Shown here piece by piece: positions 8,752 through 17,760 of a stretch of 35,019 bases of DNA. Under the pieces are notes generated by a model. That model worked only from the letters and a program-made list of their open reading frames with translations. It did not search any database and was not told the DNA's origin. The first letter of the stretch is position 1, and the number at the start of each line of letters is the position of its first letter. Both the position numbers and the translations under genes were made by a program. The stretch covers positions 1 through 35,019 of the forward strand of contig CALECT010000094.1 in the NCBI GenBank assembly GCA_937949725.1, read 5' to 3'. The DNA is from an uncultured Pseudanabaenaceae cyanobacterium. Its GTDB lineage: Bacteria; Cyanobacteriota; Cyanobacteriia; PCC-9006; JAAUQQ01.

Positions 8752-9339
8752 CTATTCTCCCGGCCCTTGCAGCTCGGCTAGCTTCTGCTCAGCCTGCGTT
8801 TGAGCTGCTTGATTGGCCTGGTCTTTAAAAATCGCAATTGCCTGCTGTAAATCCGCCTCAGCTCCAGTCTGTTCTCCCAGCTCCAACTGCGCCATGGCTC
8901 GATTGCCATAGGCTTCTCCTGAGCTGGGTCTTAGGGCGATCGCTTCGTCAAAATCTGCCTTGGCCAACGCCCAGTTCGCCAAACGCGCCTGGCTATTGCC
9001 TCGATTGAAATGAGCATCGAAGAGTTGGGGATTGAGTGCAATTGCCTCGCTGTAATCCGCGATCGCCTTCTCCGGCGCTTCCAATGCGTCATAGGCCACC
9101 CCGCGATTGACATAAGCCTCAGCGAATTCTGGTGTCTTAACAAGCACCTGACTCAGCTTGATCACTGCTTGGTTATAGTCTCCCGTCACCAAGGCCTGGG
9201 TGCCCTGCTCATAAGTCTTCTGCGGATCTTGCACTGCTAAGTTGACCGTGCAACTTGTGATAGTGCAAGCAACAGCAATGCTGACCAGGCTTTGACACAG
9301 TAATTTTCTAGACCGAGGCAATCTTCCAGAGCAAGCCAT
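8752..9339 (-). CDS. TPR-repeat lipoprotein
   Basis: The 195-residue protein starts with basic residues, a hydrophobic stretch (17-27) and a lipobox ITSC with Cys30, so it is probably lipidated and anchored to the inner or outer membrane on the periplasmic side. The mature part has three to four TPR units, for example AYVNRGVAYDALEAPEKAIA and AHFNRGNSQARLANWALAKA, followed by a fourth ending in a helical tail. TPRs bind peptides or proteins; the partner is unknown. It is convergent with the PRC-barrel gene (40 bp between stops) and lies downstream of the glycosyltransferase-like gene on the same strand with a 140-bp gap. Confidence 0.85.
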   Translation of the reverse strand: MACSGRLPRSRKLLCQSLVSIAVACTITSCTVNLAVQDPQKTYEQGTQALVTGDYNQAVIKLSQVLVKTPEFAEAYVNRGVAYDALEAPEKAIADYSEAIALNPQLFDAHFNRGNSQARLANWALAKADFDEAIALRPSSGEAYGNRAMAQLELGEQTGAEADLQQAIAIFKDQANQAAQTQAEQKLAELQGPGE

Positions 9340-9479
9340 AGATTTACCGCCACACCATGAGTGCCGTCAAAAGGCTACACCAGCCTACAGTTGCCCTGAT
9401 TCCATAACAGAGCAATCGGCATTAAAGACCCGCTGGAGTTGCACCCCCATTCAAATGCTCCCGCTGAAAGCCAGGAAGG

Positions 9480-10550
9480 CTAAACTCGCGTTGAAGCCAA
9501 GACCTTACGACGATTGGGCATCCAAGTCACTACCGCTCGGCGAGTTTGACCTTGCTTCGCTGCAACCCGTAACCGCCTGGGTCGCTGAGCAACCTGCTGA
9601 TGCCAATAGCGGTAGTGCAGAAAAATATAGTCAAAAGGGACAGCGACCGACTCACCTTCGCACATGAGCGCAAAGTAAAAGCTGGAATAGTGACGGAAAT
9701 CCACCCGATGAATGGGCTTTAAGCCACGGGGCTCTGGCGGCTCTGCCACGCAATACAGCATGGGTCCCACTGGCATCAGGCTATCCCCCATGGCGCAGTT
9801 ACCCGTGCGCTCCGTCATAACATCGCTCAAGGTGTAGTTGAACAAACGGTTGGGTTGGTCAGCACTGCGCAGGGTCATGTAGCAGAACAGCTCATCGGTG
9901 CTCCACCAGTTGAGGGCGTTCATCCAGCGCACCTCGGCTTGGTTGATCAGGCGATCGCGCAAAAGCTCCATCGCTGCGACATCAACCACACCCCGCTTGG
10001 AAGCAAACCAGCTAGAGCTGTGAACGCGGCTGTTCAAGTTGACGCCCAAGTCACTGGCAACATCTCGGGTCACGATGGTTCGGTCAAAGGCCGACAAAGA
10101 AGCGGGCTTTGCATGGTTCCAGTCATCCAAGACAAAATCGTACTCATCCAGCTTGGCCCAGCAGTCATCCAAGGGCTTCATCGCTAAACTTGCCACATCA
10201 AAGAAGGCAAATTTTTCAAAGGGGCCATCAAAAGCACAGAACTTTCGGAACAGTTCCGGCTCATCATAGTTCCTTGCATAACGCTGACTGAGCTGATGAA
10301 CCACCGGTAGTGCTTGCCATACATCCGTCGCGAAGGACTCCCAGCGGGCCATGGAAACCGTGTCGGAGAACAGGCTCAAGTTCTCTCGCTCAGCGATAAA
10401 TTCTTGAATTCGAACCGTTGCACAATTCGCAGGAATGACACAAATGGGCAACTCGGTGGAGACATTGGCCTCAATGCTGTTCACCAAGGCGATCAATTGA
10501 TCGTATTGGGCGTCGCTGGCAAGGATATAAATACCGTGAGAATGCAGCAT
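9480..10550 (-). CDS. Glycosyltransferase-like protein, cyanobacterial type
   Basis: A 356-residue soluble protein. The opening HGIYILASDAQYDQLIALVN with following SIEANVSTELPICVIP resembles the nucleotide-binding start of GT-A fold enzymes, and KFAFFDVASLAMKPLDD (from about residue 113) sits where such enzymes place the acidic sugar-nucleotide motif, though a canonical DXD is absent. Later, DEYDFVLDDWNH and WSTDELFCYMTL fit donor/acceptor loops of the same fold. From memory it resembles a cyanobacterial family annotated from Nostoc punctiforme (Npun_R2821/R2822 type), which I cannot confirm here. Substrate unknown; glycan synthesis is inference. The start ATG at 10550 gives a sensible N-terminus; no strong Shine-Dalgarno was seen. 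Confidence 0.65.
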   Translation of the reverse strand: MLHSHGIYILASDAQYDQLIALVNSIEANVSTELPICVIPANCATVRIQEFIAERENLSLFSDTVSMARWESFATDVWQALPVVHQLSQRYARNYDEPELFRKFCAFDGPFEKFAFFDVASLAMKPLDDCWAKLDEYDFVLDDWNHAKPASLSAFDRTIVTRDVASDLGVNLNSRVHSSSWFASKRGVVDVAAMELLRDRLINQAEVRWMNALNWWSTDELFCYMTLRSADQPNRLFNYTLSDVMTERTGNCAMGDSLMPVGPMLYCVAEPPEPRGLKPIHRVDFRHYSSFYFALMCEGESVAVPFDYIFLHYRYWHQQVAQRPRRLRVAAKQGQTRRAVVTWMPNRRKVLASTRV

Positions 10551-10875
10551 ATATGGATTTTAACCTAGGACGAAATCAGGGCGACGGCAGATGGCAGCAA
10601 GGTTGCGTTGTGATGCTTCCGACGAGGCCTCAAAGGTCTCAAAACCGCTGATCTCTTTCTAAGGATTGAGAAGGCTTAGCGGTGCTGTTAAACCTAATCT
10701 AGCCTGGAGTATCGGTTTATACGTAAACCTACAATGTGCTTTTGATTAGAGAAATAAAGCCTAGGCAAATTCCCTCGCATTGCTGGGCGCATAGGCTTGA
10801 CGCGATCGCCTTCAATTCCTATCACAGTCAGGCTTCCAGCCAGGTTGCTGACTTCGCGTACTTGATCTCCGTATT
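10551..10875. other. Gene-free stretch with inverted repeats upstream of the glycosyltransferase-like gene
   Basis: No convincing gene. It holds a hairpin GGTTTA-TACG-TAAACC (10714-10729), a looser AAGCCTA ... TAGGCTT pair (about 10756-10798) and a HIP1 site. Leftward reading enters the glycosyltransferase-like gene, so part of it must be that gene's promoter; leftward transcription of cimA ends at its other side. None of the repeats has a T-run, so no clear terminator for cimA was found. Confidence 0.5.
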
Positions 10876-12588
10876 CTACGGATTTCCCCCACCCCCAGTC
10901 TCATCCACAATCAGCGAGCAGTGGGGATTAGGCATTTCCCCCAGAGGCTCGGGACCCCGCGTCAGCATAAGGCCATATTCCAGTCCTTCAGCTACAGCTT
11001 GGTAAGAGGCCTCCAAAATATTGGCTGAAACACCCAGGGTAGTCCAGCGCCGACTTTCACTCAGGCCGCCACCGTTGGGCTCCATAGCAAAGCTCTCTGC
11101 TGCGGATTCCACCAGCACCCGCGTTTTGGCGCCGGTGCCTGCTGCGCCATCGAGGATGCGTACCTTATAGTCCTTGAGCTGGAACTGACTGACTTCGGGA
11201 TAGAAGTTTGTTAAAGCCTTTCGTAGGGCCTTGTCTAGCGCTGAGACGGGGCCGCAGCCTTCCCCTGCCTCTAGCATTTCCTGTTCGCCCACTAGGACTT
11301 TGACCGTGGCGATCGCCGTCGAGTCCTCTCCTCGATGGCCGCAGTGGACCTGGAATTCGCTGAGGGAGAAGAAAGGCGATCGCAGCCCCATCACCTCCCG
11401 CATCAGCAGCTCAAAGCTGGCCTCCGCCGCCTCAAACTGATAGCCCTGGCTTTCCAGCTGCTTCAGCCTAGCCAACAGCTCCCGTCCTGCCGGGTCCGCT
11501 TTATCCAGCGTTAAGCCAAAGCTCTGAGCCTTAGAAAAGACATTGCTCAAGCCGGATTGCTCTGAAATCACAATGCGTCGCTGATTGCCCACGCTCTCCG
11601 GCGGCAGATGCTCATAGGTGAGGGGATTTTTCCGCACCGCGCTCACATGGATGCCACCCTTATGGGCAAAGGCCGATCGCCCCACAAAAGCAGCATGTTC
11701 ATTGGGGGCCAGATTCACCACCTCACTCACCAGGCGACTCACTGAGGTCAGCCTTTGCAGTTGTTGGGGCTCTAGGCAGTCATAGCCCAGCTTCAATTGC
11801 AGATTGGGAATTAAGGAGCAGAGGTTGGCATTGCCGCAACGCTCGCCATAGCCATTGATGGTGCCCTGAACCATGCGAGCTCCCTCGTTCACCGCTGCCA
11901 AGGCATTTGCCACAGCGGTCTCACTATCGTTATGACTGTGAATGCCAATTTGAATGCCGGAACCGAGATGGGTTCGCACGGCCGTCACAATCTCGCCAAT
12001 TTCCTGGGGCAGCGTTCCCCCATTGGTATCGCAGAGGCTCAACCAAGTGGCCCCAGCATTTGCAGCAGCTTCCAGGGTTTGCAAGGCATAGCCTGGATTG
12101 GCTTTATAGCCATCAAACCAATGCTCCGCGTCATAAATCACCTGTCGCCCCTGGCTGATTAGATAACGGATGCTGTCATCAATAATCTCTACGTTTTCCG
12201 GCAACGGCACCTTGAGGCTCTCCGTCACATGTAAATCCCAGGACTTGCCAAACAGCGTCACCCAGCGACTGCCCGCCGCCAGAATCGCCCGCAGAAAATC
12301 ATCATCTTCCGCCTTTACCCCAGGCCGCCGCGTCGAGCAAAAGGCCACCACCTCCGCCTGACTCAGGGGCTGCTGTTGAAGCTGCCAAAAGAACTTCACG
12401 TCCTTAGGGTTGGCTCCGGGCCAGCCTCCTTCAATGAACGGTATACCGAGTCGATCCAGCTCACGGGCGATGCGTAGTTTATCGGCAATGGATAGGGAAA
12501 TCCCCTCCCGCTGGGAGCCATCCCGCAACGTTGTGTCATAGATCCAGAGACGCTTAGCCTCACTGAGTCCACCCGACATTCCAGTCAT
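10876..12588 (-). CDS. cimA: Citramalate synthase (CimA)
   Basis: CimA condenses acetyl-CoA with pyruvate to (R)-citramalate, the first step of the threonine-independent route to 2-oxobutyrate and isoleucine. The 570-residue protein begins, after a short lead, with the HMGL-family active-site motif DTTLRDGSQREG (18-29) and has the metal-binding GIHSHNDSETAVANA and GGIHVSAVRKNPLTYEH stretches, then a C-terminal allosteric LeuA-type dimerisation domain (about 420-545) ending near the C-terminus. The size and opening sequence match the CimA branch rather than LeuA; homocitrate synthase is the main alternative. ATG at 12588 with AAGGA upstream; a second ATG three codons in is possible. The gene diverges from the ferredoxin gene across only 50 bp. 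Confidence 0.9.
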   Translation of the reverse strand: MTGMSGGLSEAKRLWIYDTTLRDGSQREGISLSIADKLRIARELDRLGIPFIEGGWPGANPKDVKFFWQLQQQPLSQAEVVAFCSTRRPGVKAEDDDFLRAILAAGSRWVTLFGKSWDLHVTESLKVPLPENVEIIDDSIRYLISQGRQVIYDAEHWFDGYKANPGYALQTLEAAANAGATWLSLCDTNGGTLPQEIGEIVTAVRTHLGSGIQIGIHSHNDSETAVANALAAVNEGARMVQGTINGYGERCGNANLCSLIPNLQLKLGYDCLEPQQLQRLTSVSRLVSEVVNLAPNEHAAFVGRSAFAHKGGIHVSAVRKNPLTYEHLPPESVGNQRRIVISEQSGLSNVFSKAQSFGLTLDKADPAGRELLARLKQLESQGYQFEAAEASFELLMREVMGLRSPFFSLSEFQVHCGHRGEDSTAIATVKVLVGEQEMLEAGEGCGPVSALDKALRKALTNFYPEVSQFQLKDYKVRILDGAAGTGAKTRVLVESAAESFAMEPNGGGLSESRRWTTLGVSANILEASYQAVAEGLEYGLMLTRGPEPLGEMPNPHCSLIVDETGGGGNP

Positions 12589-12638
12589 GTTCCCTATATC
12601 CTTTGCTTAGCCGTTGCTATTGCTGACAAAAACGACCC

Positions 12639-13019
12639 ATGCCCACCATCACTGCTGCCGGGCAAACCTTTACCTGTGAAACCGGTGCAAACCTACGCCG
12701 TACGCTCCTCGACCAGGGTATTGACCTTCACAACGGCAAAGCCAAACTGATCAACTGTCGCGGTATTGGTAGTTGCGGCACCTGCGCCGTTCAAGTCAGC
12801 GGTGAGACTAGCTCTCGCAACTGGCGTGAAAACCAGCGCCTTGCCTTTCCACCCCACCGTCGCGAGACTTCTGGCCACAAACGCCTGGCCTGCCAAACCT
12901 GCGTTTTAGGCAATGTAACCGTAACCAAATACAACGGCTTCTGGGGCCAAGATGACACAATTCGTTGGGGCCTAGAAACGCCCCCTAGCGATGGCTCTGA
13001 TGACAGATCAAAGGGATGA
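12639..13019 (+). CDS. 2Fe-2S ferredoxin-like protein
   Basis: A 126-residue soluble protein of the plant-type ferredoxin fold. Cys40, Cys46, Cys49 and Cys85 follow the C-X5-C-X2-C...C layout (NCRGIGSCGTCAVQVSG, then RLACQTCVLG), which holds a 2Fe-2S cluster; Cys88 is an additional cysteine. X5 instead of the X4 of photosynthetic PetF, and the 20-odd extra C-terminal residues, mark it as one of the non-PetF ferredoxins kept in cyanobacteria. The electron partner is unknown. It diverges from cimA and is followed after 152 bp by the Pro/Ala-rich exported protein. No strong Shine-Dalgarno precedes the ATG. Confidence 0.85.
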   Translation: MPTITAAGQTFTCETGANLRRTLLDQGIDLHNGKAKLINCRGIGSCGTCAVQVSGETSSRNWRENQRLAFPPHRRETSGHKRLACQTCVLGNVTVTKYNGFWGQDDTIRWGLETPPSDGSDDRSKG

Positions 13020-13102
13020 AATAGCACTGAACGTAAGCGGTCCAGGAATGGCCTCGCCAAACCTGGAGTTCCCCACTCGTGAAGAAAACTAAAATGGTTG
13101 CC

Positions 13103-13108
13103 TATAAT
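13103..13108 (+). promoter_or_regulatory. Candidate -10 box (TATAAT)
   Basis: A perfect TATAAT lies 64 bp before the ATG at 13172. No good -35 match is present at 17 bp spacing. It is a plausible sigma-70-type -10 element for the exported protein gene. Confidence 0.4.
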
Positions 13109-13171
13109 GGGGCCTAATTCGGGAAATCGATAGAACAACGTGGTGTTGATGGCGATCGCCAAAGGGAAAGC

Positions 13172-13699
13172 ATGTTTCGACTGTCTAATCTAGTTACGGC
13201 CTTGTTTGGCATCATCGCGGCCCTAGGGACCATCCTCGGCATTGGCAGCCTGGGCAACGCCAGCAAAACCGTCAAGCAGCCCAGCGAGCTAGACCCAACT
13301 ATCGCCGCAACCCAGCTCAATGGCACTGCTGGTCTGACCGTTCAAGACAGCCTTGCCCAATCTGGTACTCGTCAAGTTGGGCAAAATGCCACCAACTCTG
13401 GTGATACAGCAGCCTCTTCGACAACGACTGAAGACAGTGCAGCCAGAACAACAGTGCAAAACCCCACTGCTGAATTTATTGTTCAGGGTGAAGGTGCTGT
13501 ACTCACGACAGAGCCTGATCCCCCATCAACTCCCAGCGAAGCCACTGCGGTTCAGCTAGATCCATCCCCCGGCGTCACAGCACCGGCTGCTCCCGCCACT
13601 GTTCCTAGCCAGGCCCCCGTAGCCCAAGCCCCTGAAACTGCAAGGACTCCTGCACCTGCACCTGCTCCTGCACCTGTGCCCGTCCGCGCCATGTGGTAA
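13172..13699 (+). CDS. Pro/Ala/Thr-rich exported or membrane-anchored protein
   Basis: The protein is not recognised. Its 175 residues start with one hydrophobic segment (about 6-30, LVTALFGIIAALGTILGIG), either an uncleaved anchor or a signal peptide. The rest is low complexity: Ser/Thr/Gln-rich up to about 110, then Pro/Ala/Val-rich, with PAPAPAPAP close to the end and a final VPVRAMW. This composition suggests an extended linker on the outer face of the membrane rather than an enzyme. It has its own candidate -10 box (13103) and a strong downstream terminator (13761-13805), so it is probably monocistronic. Confidence 0.72.
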   Translation: MFRLSNLVTALFGIIAALGTILGIGSLGNASKTVKQPSELDPTIAATQLNGTAGLTVQDSLAQSGTRQVGQNATNSGDTAASSTTTEDSAARTTVQNPTAEFIVQGEGAVLTTEPDPPSTPSEATAVQLDPSPGVTAPAAPATVPSQAPVAQAPETARTPAPAPAPAPVPVRAMW

Positions 13700-14140
13700 T
13701 TACCCATGGGCATTAGGGCTGAACAGCCTTGAACTCACAAAAATCAAAATAAAACTCCTCAATGCACCGAGATAGCTTCGTCTATCCTGGTGCATTGCAT
13801 TTTTAGAGCTGCTGACTCAGGCAACAACAGCGCTCCGGCGATCGCCTGCAATGGAAGTCTGCTTCAGTAAAAGGCGCATTTCTTCAAGGTTGATGCCCAG
13901 TGGGGGCTGTAACAGCTGTAGACCGATTCCCAAGGCCGCATCAACCCACGCTTTCGACTAGAGTAAGTAAAGAAGCGATCGCGAAACAGTTGGCACTTCC
14001 TGGCATCTAATCCTCTACTCCCAGGAGGTCAGTAAAAACCGACTCGGTGGAAACGCCCACTGTTATGCGAAATTGGCATTTCTGCCTCTGTAGATAACCA
14101 CTTCCTTTTTGATTGAGTCCCCTCAGGGGTTATAGCAAGC
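13700..14140. other. Gene-free stretch between the Pro/Ala-rich gene and dxs
   Basis: It holds the terminator at 13761-13805, two HIP1 sites, and on the minus strand a 46-codon open stretch (13957-13817) with coding-like composition but no start (see findings). Just before dxs, CCCCTCAGGGG (14119-14129) is a short palindrome whose right half AGGGG may act as the dxs ribosome binding site. Confidence 0.5.
13761..13805 (+). terminator. Rho-independent terminator
   Basis: The outer arms AATGCACC (13761-13768) and GGTGCATT (13789-13796) pair perfectly, and an inner GATAG/CTATC stem closes a CTTCGT loop. A GCATTTTT tail follows. It lies 62 bp after the stop of the Pro/Ala-rich gene and fits its terminator. 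Confidence 0.85.
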
Positions 14141-16045
14141 ATGCACCTAAGCGAACTGACCCACCCAAACCAGCTGCAAGACTTCTCCCTCAGCCAGCTT
14201 GAGCAGATTGGCCGAGAGATTCGTGAGAAGCATCTGGATACCGTTGCAGCCAGCGGCGGCCATCTGGGACCGGGATTAGGCGTCGTGGAACTCACAGTTG
14301 CGCTTTACCACACCCTTGATTTGGACCGCGACAAAGTGATCTGGGATGTTGGGCACCAAGCCTATCCCCATAAGTTGCTAACCGGTCGCTATAAAGACTT
14401 TCACACCCTGCGCCAAAAAGACGGCATCGCAGGCTACCTCAAACGCAGCGAGAGCAAGTTTGACCACTTTGGTGCGGGTCATGCATCCACCAGCATCTCC
14501 GCGGGCCTAGGCATGGCCATGGCTCGCGATGCGAAAGGCGATGATTTTAAGGTGGTCTCTGTCATTGGTGACGGTGCCCTCACAGGCGGCATGGCCCTAG
14601 AAGCCATTAACCATGCGGGCCACATGCCCAACACCAACCTGATGGTGGTGCTCAACGACAACGAGATGTCCATCTCTCCTAACGTTGGAGCCATTCCCCG
14701 CTACCTCAACAAGCTCCGCCTCAGCCCCCCAATGCAATTCATCACGGATAACATTGAGGATCAACTCAAGCAGCTACCTTTTGTCAGTGAGTCTATCCCA
14801 GAGCTCAACCGCTTTAAGGAAGGCATGAAGCGTCTGGCGGTCTCTAAGGTTGGAGCTGTATTTGAAGAGCTGGGCTTTACCTACGTGGGTCCCGTGGATG
14901 GCCACAACCTAGAAGAGCTGGTTAACACCTTTAAGGAAGCCCACGAGATCGTTGGTCCTGTATTGGTCCATGTGGCGACAACAAAAGGTAAGGGATACGC
15001 GATCGCCGAGAAAGATCAAGTGGGCTACCATGCCCAGTCTCCCTTCGATCTAGCCTCTGGCAAATCCAAACCCTCCAACAAGCCCAAGCCTCCTAGCTAT
15101 TCCAAGGTCTTTGCAGAGACCCTGACCAAGCTTGCTGAGAATAACCCGAAGGTCATCGGCATTACCGCCGCCATGGCCACCGGCACCGGCCTCACCACCC
15201 TGCAAAACCGTTGCCCCGCTCAGTACGTTGATGTGGGCATCGCTGAGCAACATGCAATGACCTTGGCTGCGGGGATGGCTTGCGAGGGCATGCGCCCTGT
15301 TACGGCAATCTATTCCACCTTCCTCCAGCGCGCCTTCGACCAGATCATCCACGACGTCTGCATTCAAAAGCTACCTGTTGTTATTGCTATTGATCGCGCT
15401 GGCATCGTCGGTGCCGATGGCCCCACCCACCAGGGGGCCTACGACATTGCCTACCTACGCCACATTCCCAATCTCACGGTGATGGCTCCCAAGGATGAGG
15501 CAGAACTCCAGCGCATGGTTGTGACTGCCATTAACCACACCCAAGGCCCGATCGCCCTGCGTTACCCCCGGGGTAGCGGCTACGGGGTCCCCCTCATGGA
15601 AGAAGGCTGGGAGCCTTTAGAAATTGGCAAAGGCGAAATCCTGCGCCAGGGTGACGATGTGCTCATCGCAGCCTATGGCTCCATGGTCAATCCAGCCTTG
15701 CAAACGGCTGAAATCCTCAGTGAGCATGGCGTAGAGGCTACTGTTATCAACGCTCGCTTTGTGAAGCCCCTCGATACCAAACTCATCCTGCCCCTCGCCC
15801 AGAAGATCGGTAAGGTCGTGACGATGGAAGAGGGATGCTTGCAAGGGGGCTTTGGATCAGCGATCGCAGAAGCAATGGTGGATTCAGAGATGCAGGTTCC
15901 CATGCTCCGTCTGGGTATCCCAGACATTCTTGTGGACCATGCTGCAGTCAGTGAAGCCATGATCGCTTTGGGCTTAACCCCTGCCCAAATGTCAGAGCGA
16001 GTCTTGAAGAAATTCAACTTGAAGCCAGCCGTGCTGAGCGTATAA
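14141..16045 (+). CDS. dxs: 1-deoxy-D-xylulose-5-phosphate synthase
   Basis: Dxs joins pyruvate and glyceraldehyde 3-phosphate with loss of CO2, using thiamine diphosphate and Mg2+; it is the first and rate-setting step of the MEP isoprenoid pathway that feeds carotenoids, phytol and quinones. The 634 residues match the family. Visible motifs: [15 protein letters not shown] (38-52, His41), [10 protein letters not shown] (69-78), the ThDP motif [13 protein letters not shown] (143-155) with LNDNEMSIS (171-179), and in the pyrimidine domain [13 protein letters not shown]. The C-terminal transketolase domain is intact. Starts at ATG 14141 with AGGGG 11 bases upstream. A hairpin follows the stop (16081-16109). 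Confidence 0.97.
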   Translation: MHLSELTHPNQLQDFSLSQLEQIGREIREKHLDTVAASGGHLGPGLGVVELTVALYHTLDLDRDKVIWDVGHQAYPHKLLTGRYKDFHTLRQKDGIAGYLKRSESKFDHFGAGHASTSISAGLGMAMARDAKGDDFKVVSVIGDGALTGGMALEAINHAGHMPNTNLMVVLNDNEMSISPNVGAIPRYLNKLRLSPPMQFITDNIEDQLKQLPFVSESIPELNRFKEGMKRLAVSKVGAVFEELGFTYVGPVDGHNLEELVNTFKEAHEIVGPVLVHVATTKGKGYAIAEKDQVGYHAQSPFDLASGKSKPSNKPKPPSYSKVFAETLTKLAENNPKVIGITAAMATGTGLTTLQNRCPAQYVDVGIAEQHAMTLAAGMACEGMRPVTAIYSTFLQRAFDQIIHDVCIQKLPVVIAIDRAGIVGADGPTHQGAYDIAYLRHIPNLTVMAPKDEAELQRMVVTAINHTQGPIALRYPRGSGYGVPLMEEGWEPLEIGKGEILRQGDDVLIAAYGSMVNPALQTAEILSEHGVEATVINARFVKPLDTKLILPLAQKIGKVVTMEEGCLQGGFGSAIAEAMVDSEMQVPMLRLGIPDILVDHAAVSEAMIALGLTPAQMSERVLKKFNLKPAVLSV

Positions 16046-16080
16046 ATCCGACTTAAGTAAGGACTGCGGGTAAAATGCAC

Positions 16081-16109
16081 AGGCTAGGTCTCTTGATGGG
16101 GCCTAGCCT
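16081..16109 (+). terminator. Hairpin after dxs (weak terminator)
   Basis: AGGCTAGG (16081-16088) and CCTAGCCT (16102-16109) pair perfectly around a 13-nt loop, 35 bp after the dxs stop. The following TGTCTGTTC is poor in T, so termination may be weak. Confidence 0.55.
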
Positions 16110-16282
16110 TGTCTGTTCATGGCCTTGATGGTGGTGAGTGAGCCGCATCTACTTGCGACCCACCATACATTGGCTACATAAATTGCTGTAACATCCCAGG
16201 CCGTTTTAGTTCTTTTGTCGTTAAGATTTAGACATGAGCTACAAGGATATAAGCGAGTCCTCCCTCTTTCATCTGTTGGATA

Positions 16283-16288
16283 TATAAT
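16283..16288 (+). promoter_or_regulatory. Candidate -10 box (TATAAT) for the regulator-kinase
   Basis: A perfect TATAAT 195 bp before the ATG at 16483. No clear -35 hexamer at normal spacing. It is the only strong -10 match in this gap. Confidence 0.3.
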
Positions 16289-16482
16289 CCTCCTAGAACC
16301 CTGAGTTAGGTAACATCTAGCTCCCATTCCTTCCCCCCTGCAGCCGTGAAAAAAGGGGGCGAATGAAAATCAATCAGGGCTTCTCTTGTTTCTCCCCTCT
16401 AGCCTATTTTCTGGGAGAGGGCGTTTTGAAGCCAACAAATTCGGCCTCTGGCAAGAAAAGAATGTAAACCTCAGCATTTGTT

Positions 16483-17604
16483 ATGTTTCCCCAGCTCCTC
16501 ATCGTTGATGATCAAAGCGAGAACTTCAAAGTTATTGAGGTGCTTTTATCTCGTGAGCCTTATGAACTGAATTATGTGTCCAGTGGACAAGCAGCTCTAG
16601 AATACCTGCAATTTCATGAGCCTGATGTCATCCTTATGGATGTCATGATGCCTGAAATGGATGGCTATGACCTAGCTCAACGCATTAAAAGCCATAGCGA
16701 ATGGCAGCATATTCCCATCATTGCCATTACAGCTCTCAGTGGTAGCGAGGATCTGGAGAAGTGTCTTTCCGCTGGGGCCGATGATTTTATCTCTAAACCT
16801 GTGGATGGCGTGGAGCTGAGAGCCCGCATTCGTGCGATGTTGCGCATCCGCCGACAGTACGAGCGACTGCATTATCTTGTGGACCTTCAAGATGATTTAG
16901 CTCATATGATGGTCCATGATCTACGAAGCCCGCTCACTAGCATTGCTATGTCCACATCAGTTCTGGATAGAGTGGTGCATGAGCCGCTGCCGAAGAAGCA
17001 AGTCAAGCGTATTCTCGCCTCAATTAATCGCTTGCAATGCATGATAGACAGCGTTTTGATGTTGGGGAAACTCAAGTCAGATCGAATGGCTTTGCGTCTC
17101 CATGACCTTGATGTTGCTGAAATGCTTCAAGAGGCGATTGAGGATTTCCAACTCTTTGCCAAGCAGCGCTCTATCAAAATTGTCACCCAGCTTCCAGAAA
17201 ACTCAATTGCGGTGTTAGCCGATAATTTATTGATTCGGCGAGTGGTTGATAATCTGCTGAGCAATGCCATCAAATTTTCTAATCCAGATAGCACAATTAC
17301 CGTCCGCGTTAGCTATCCCCATCAAAAGCGGTTAAGAATCGAAGTCATTGATCAAGGTCCAGGGGTGAGTCCTGATCTTCAGGAGCGCCTATTTCAGAAG
17401 TTTGAGGTGGATAATCTCGTTACAGGTGTGAAGCAAACCGGCTTGGGTTTGGCTTTTTGTAAAATGGCTATCGAAGCCCATAGCGGTACGATTTATGTGC
17501 AGCCCAATGAGCCGAAGGGGTCTATTTTTAATCTGGAAATTGACTGTCATCCGGGAGAGATGATGGTGTTGGTCCAGGACAATGAAGCTGCTCAAGAAGG
17601 TTGA
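16483..17604 (+). CDS. Response regulator-histidine kinase fusion (REC-HisKA-HATPase)
   Basis: A 373-residue cytosolic signalling protein with a receiver first and a kinase second. The receiver (about 4-120) has acidic Asp9/Asp10, phosphoacceptor Asp53 in VILMDVMMPEMDG and Lys105 in SKPVD. A short linker leads to the dimerisation/phosphotransfer helix with His145 in MMVHDLRSPLTS. The ATPase domain has the N box (DNLLSNAIKFS), the G1 box (VIDQGPGVS) and the G2 box (GLGLAFCKMAIEAHSG). No sensor or membrane domain is visible, so kinase activity is probably controlled through the receiver by another kinase. No partner regulator lies nearby, so it is an orphan. The Glu-rich tail after 355 is short. 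Output unknown. Confidence 0.93.
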   Translation: MFPQLLIVDDQSENFKVIEVLLSREPYELNYVSSGQAALEYLQFHEPDVILMDVMMPEMDGYDLAQRIKSHSEWQHIPIIAITALSGSEDLEKCLSAGADDFISKPVDGVELRARIRAMLRIRRQYERLHYLVDLQDDLAHMMVHDLRSPLTSIAMSTSVLDRVVHEPLPKKQVKRILASINRLQCMIDSVLMLGKLKSDRMALRLHDLDVAEMLQEAIEDFQLFAKQRSIKIVTQLPENSIAVLADNLLIRRVVDNLLSNAIKFSNPDSTITVRVSYPHQKRLRIEVIDQGPGVSPDLQERLFQKFEVDNLVTGVKQTGLGLAFCKMAIEAHSGTIYVQPNEPKGSIFNLEIDCHPGEMMVLVQDNEAAQEG

Positions 17605-17681
17605 GAAAAAAGCAGCCTCACAACAATCGTTACGTTTGGGGTGTGAGTTTCCTGAATCGGGAATTAGGAGAGGGTAAACGT

Positions 17682-17703
17682 CAGCTCAACCGTAATTGAG
17701 CTG
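17682..17703. terminator. Hairpin between the convergent regulator-kinase and proA genes
   Basis: CAGCTCAA (17682-17689) and TTGAGCTG (17696-17703) form a perfect 8-bp stem with a 6-nt loop, between the two converging stop codons. There is no real T-run on either side. A second, weaker CTCACA/TGTGAG pair lies nearer the kinase stop (about 17614-17646), followed by TTT. One or both may end the two transcripts. Confidence 0.45.
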
Positions 17704-17760
17704 CGAAAGTTCGGTCTTGGCGGCGCTCGCTGGGTTCAACGGGCCATGATTAGCTTGGCT

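Larger units (their letters stand above)
16046..16482. other. Leader region upstream of the response regulator-kinase gene
   Basis: No gene found. After the dxs hairpin there is a TATAAT (16283-16288), then two hairpins in the presumed 5' leader: CCCCCT/AGGGGG (16334-16359) and TCTCCC/GGGAGA (16391-16418). There is no Shine-Dalgarno before the ATG at 16483. If transcription starts near 16295, the leader would be about 190 nt and structured. Confidence 0.45.
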
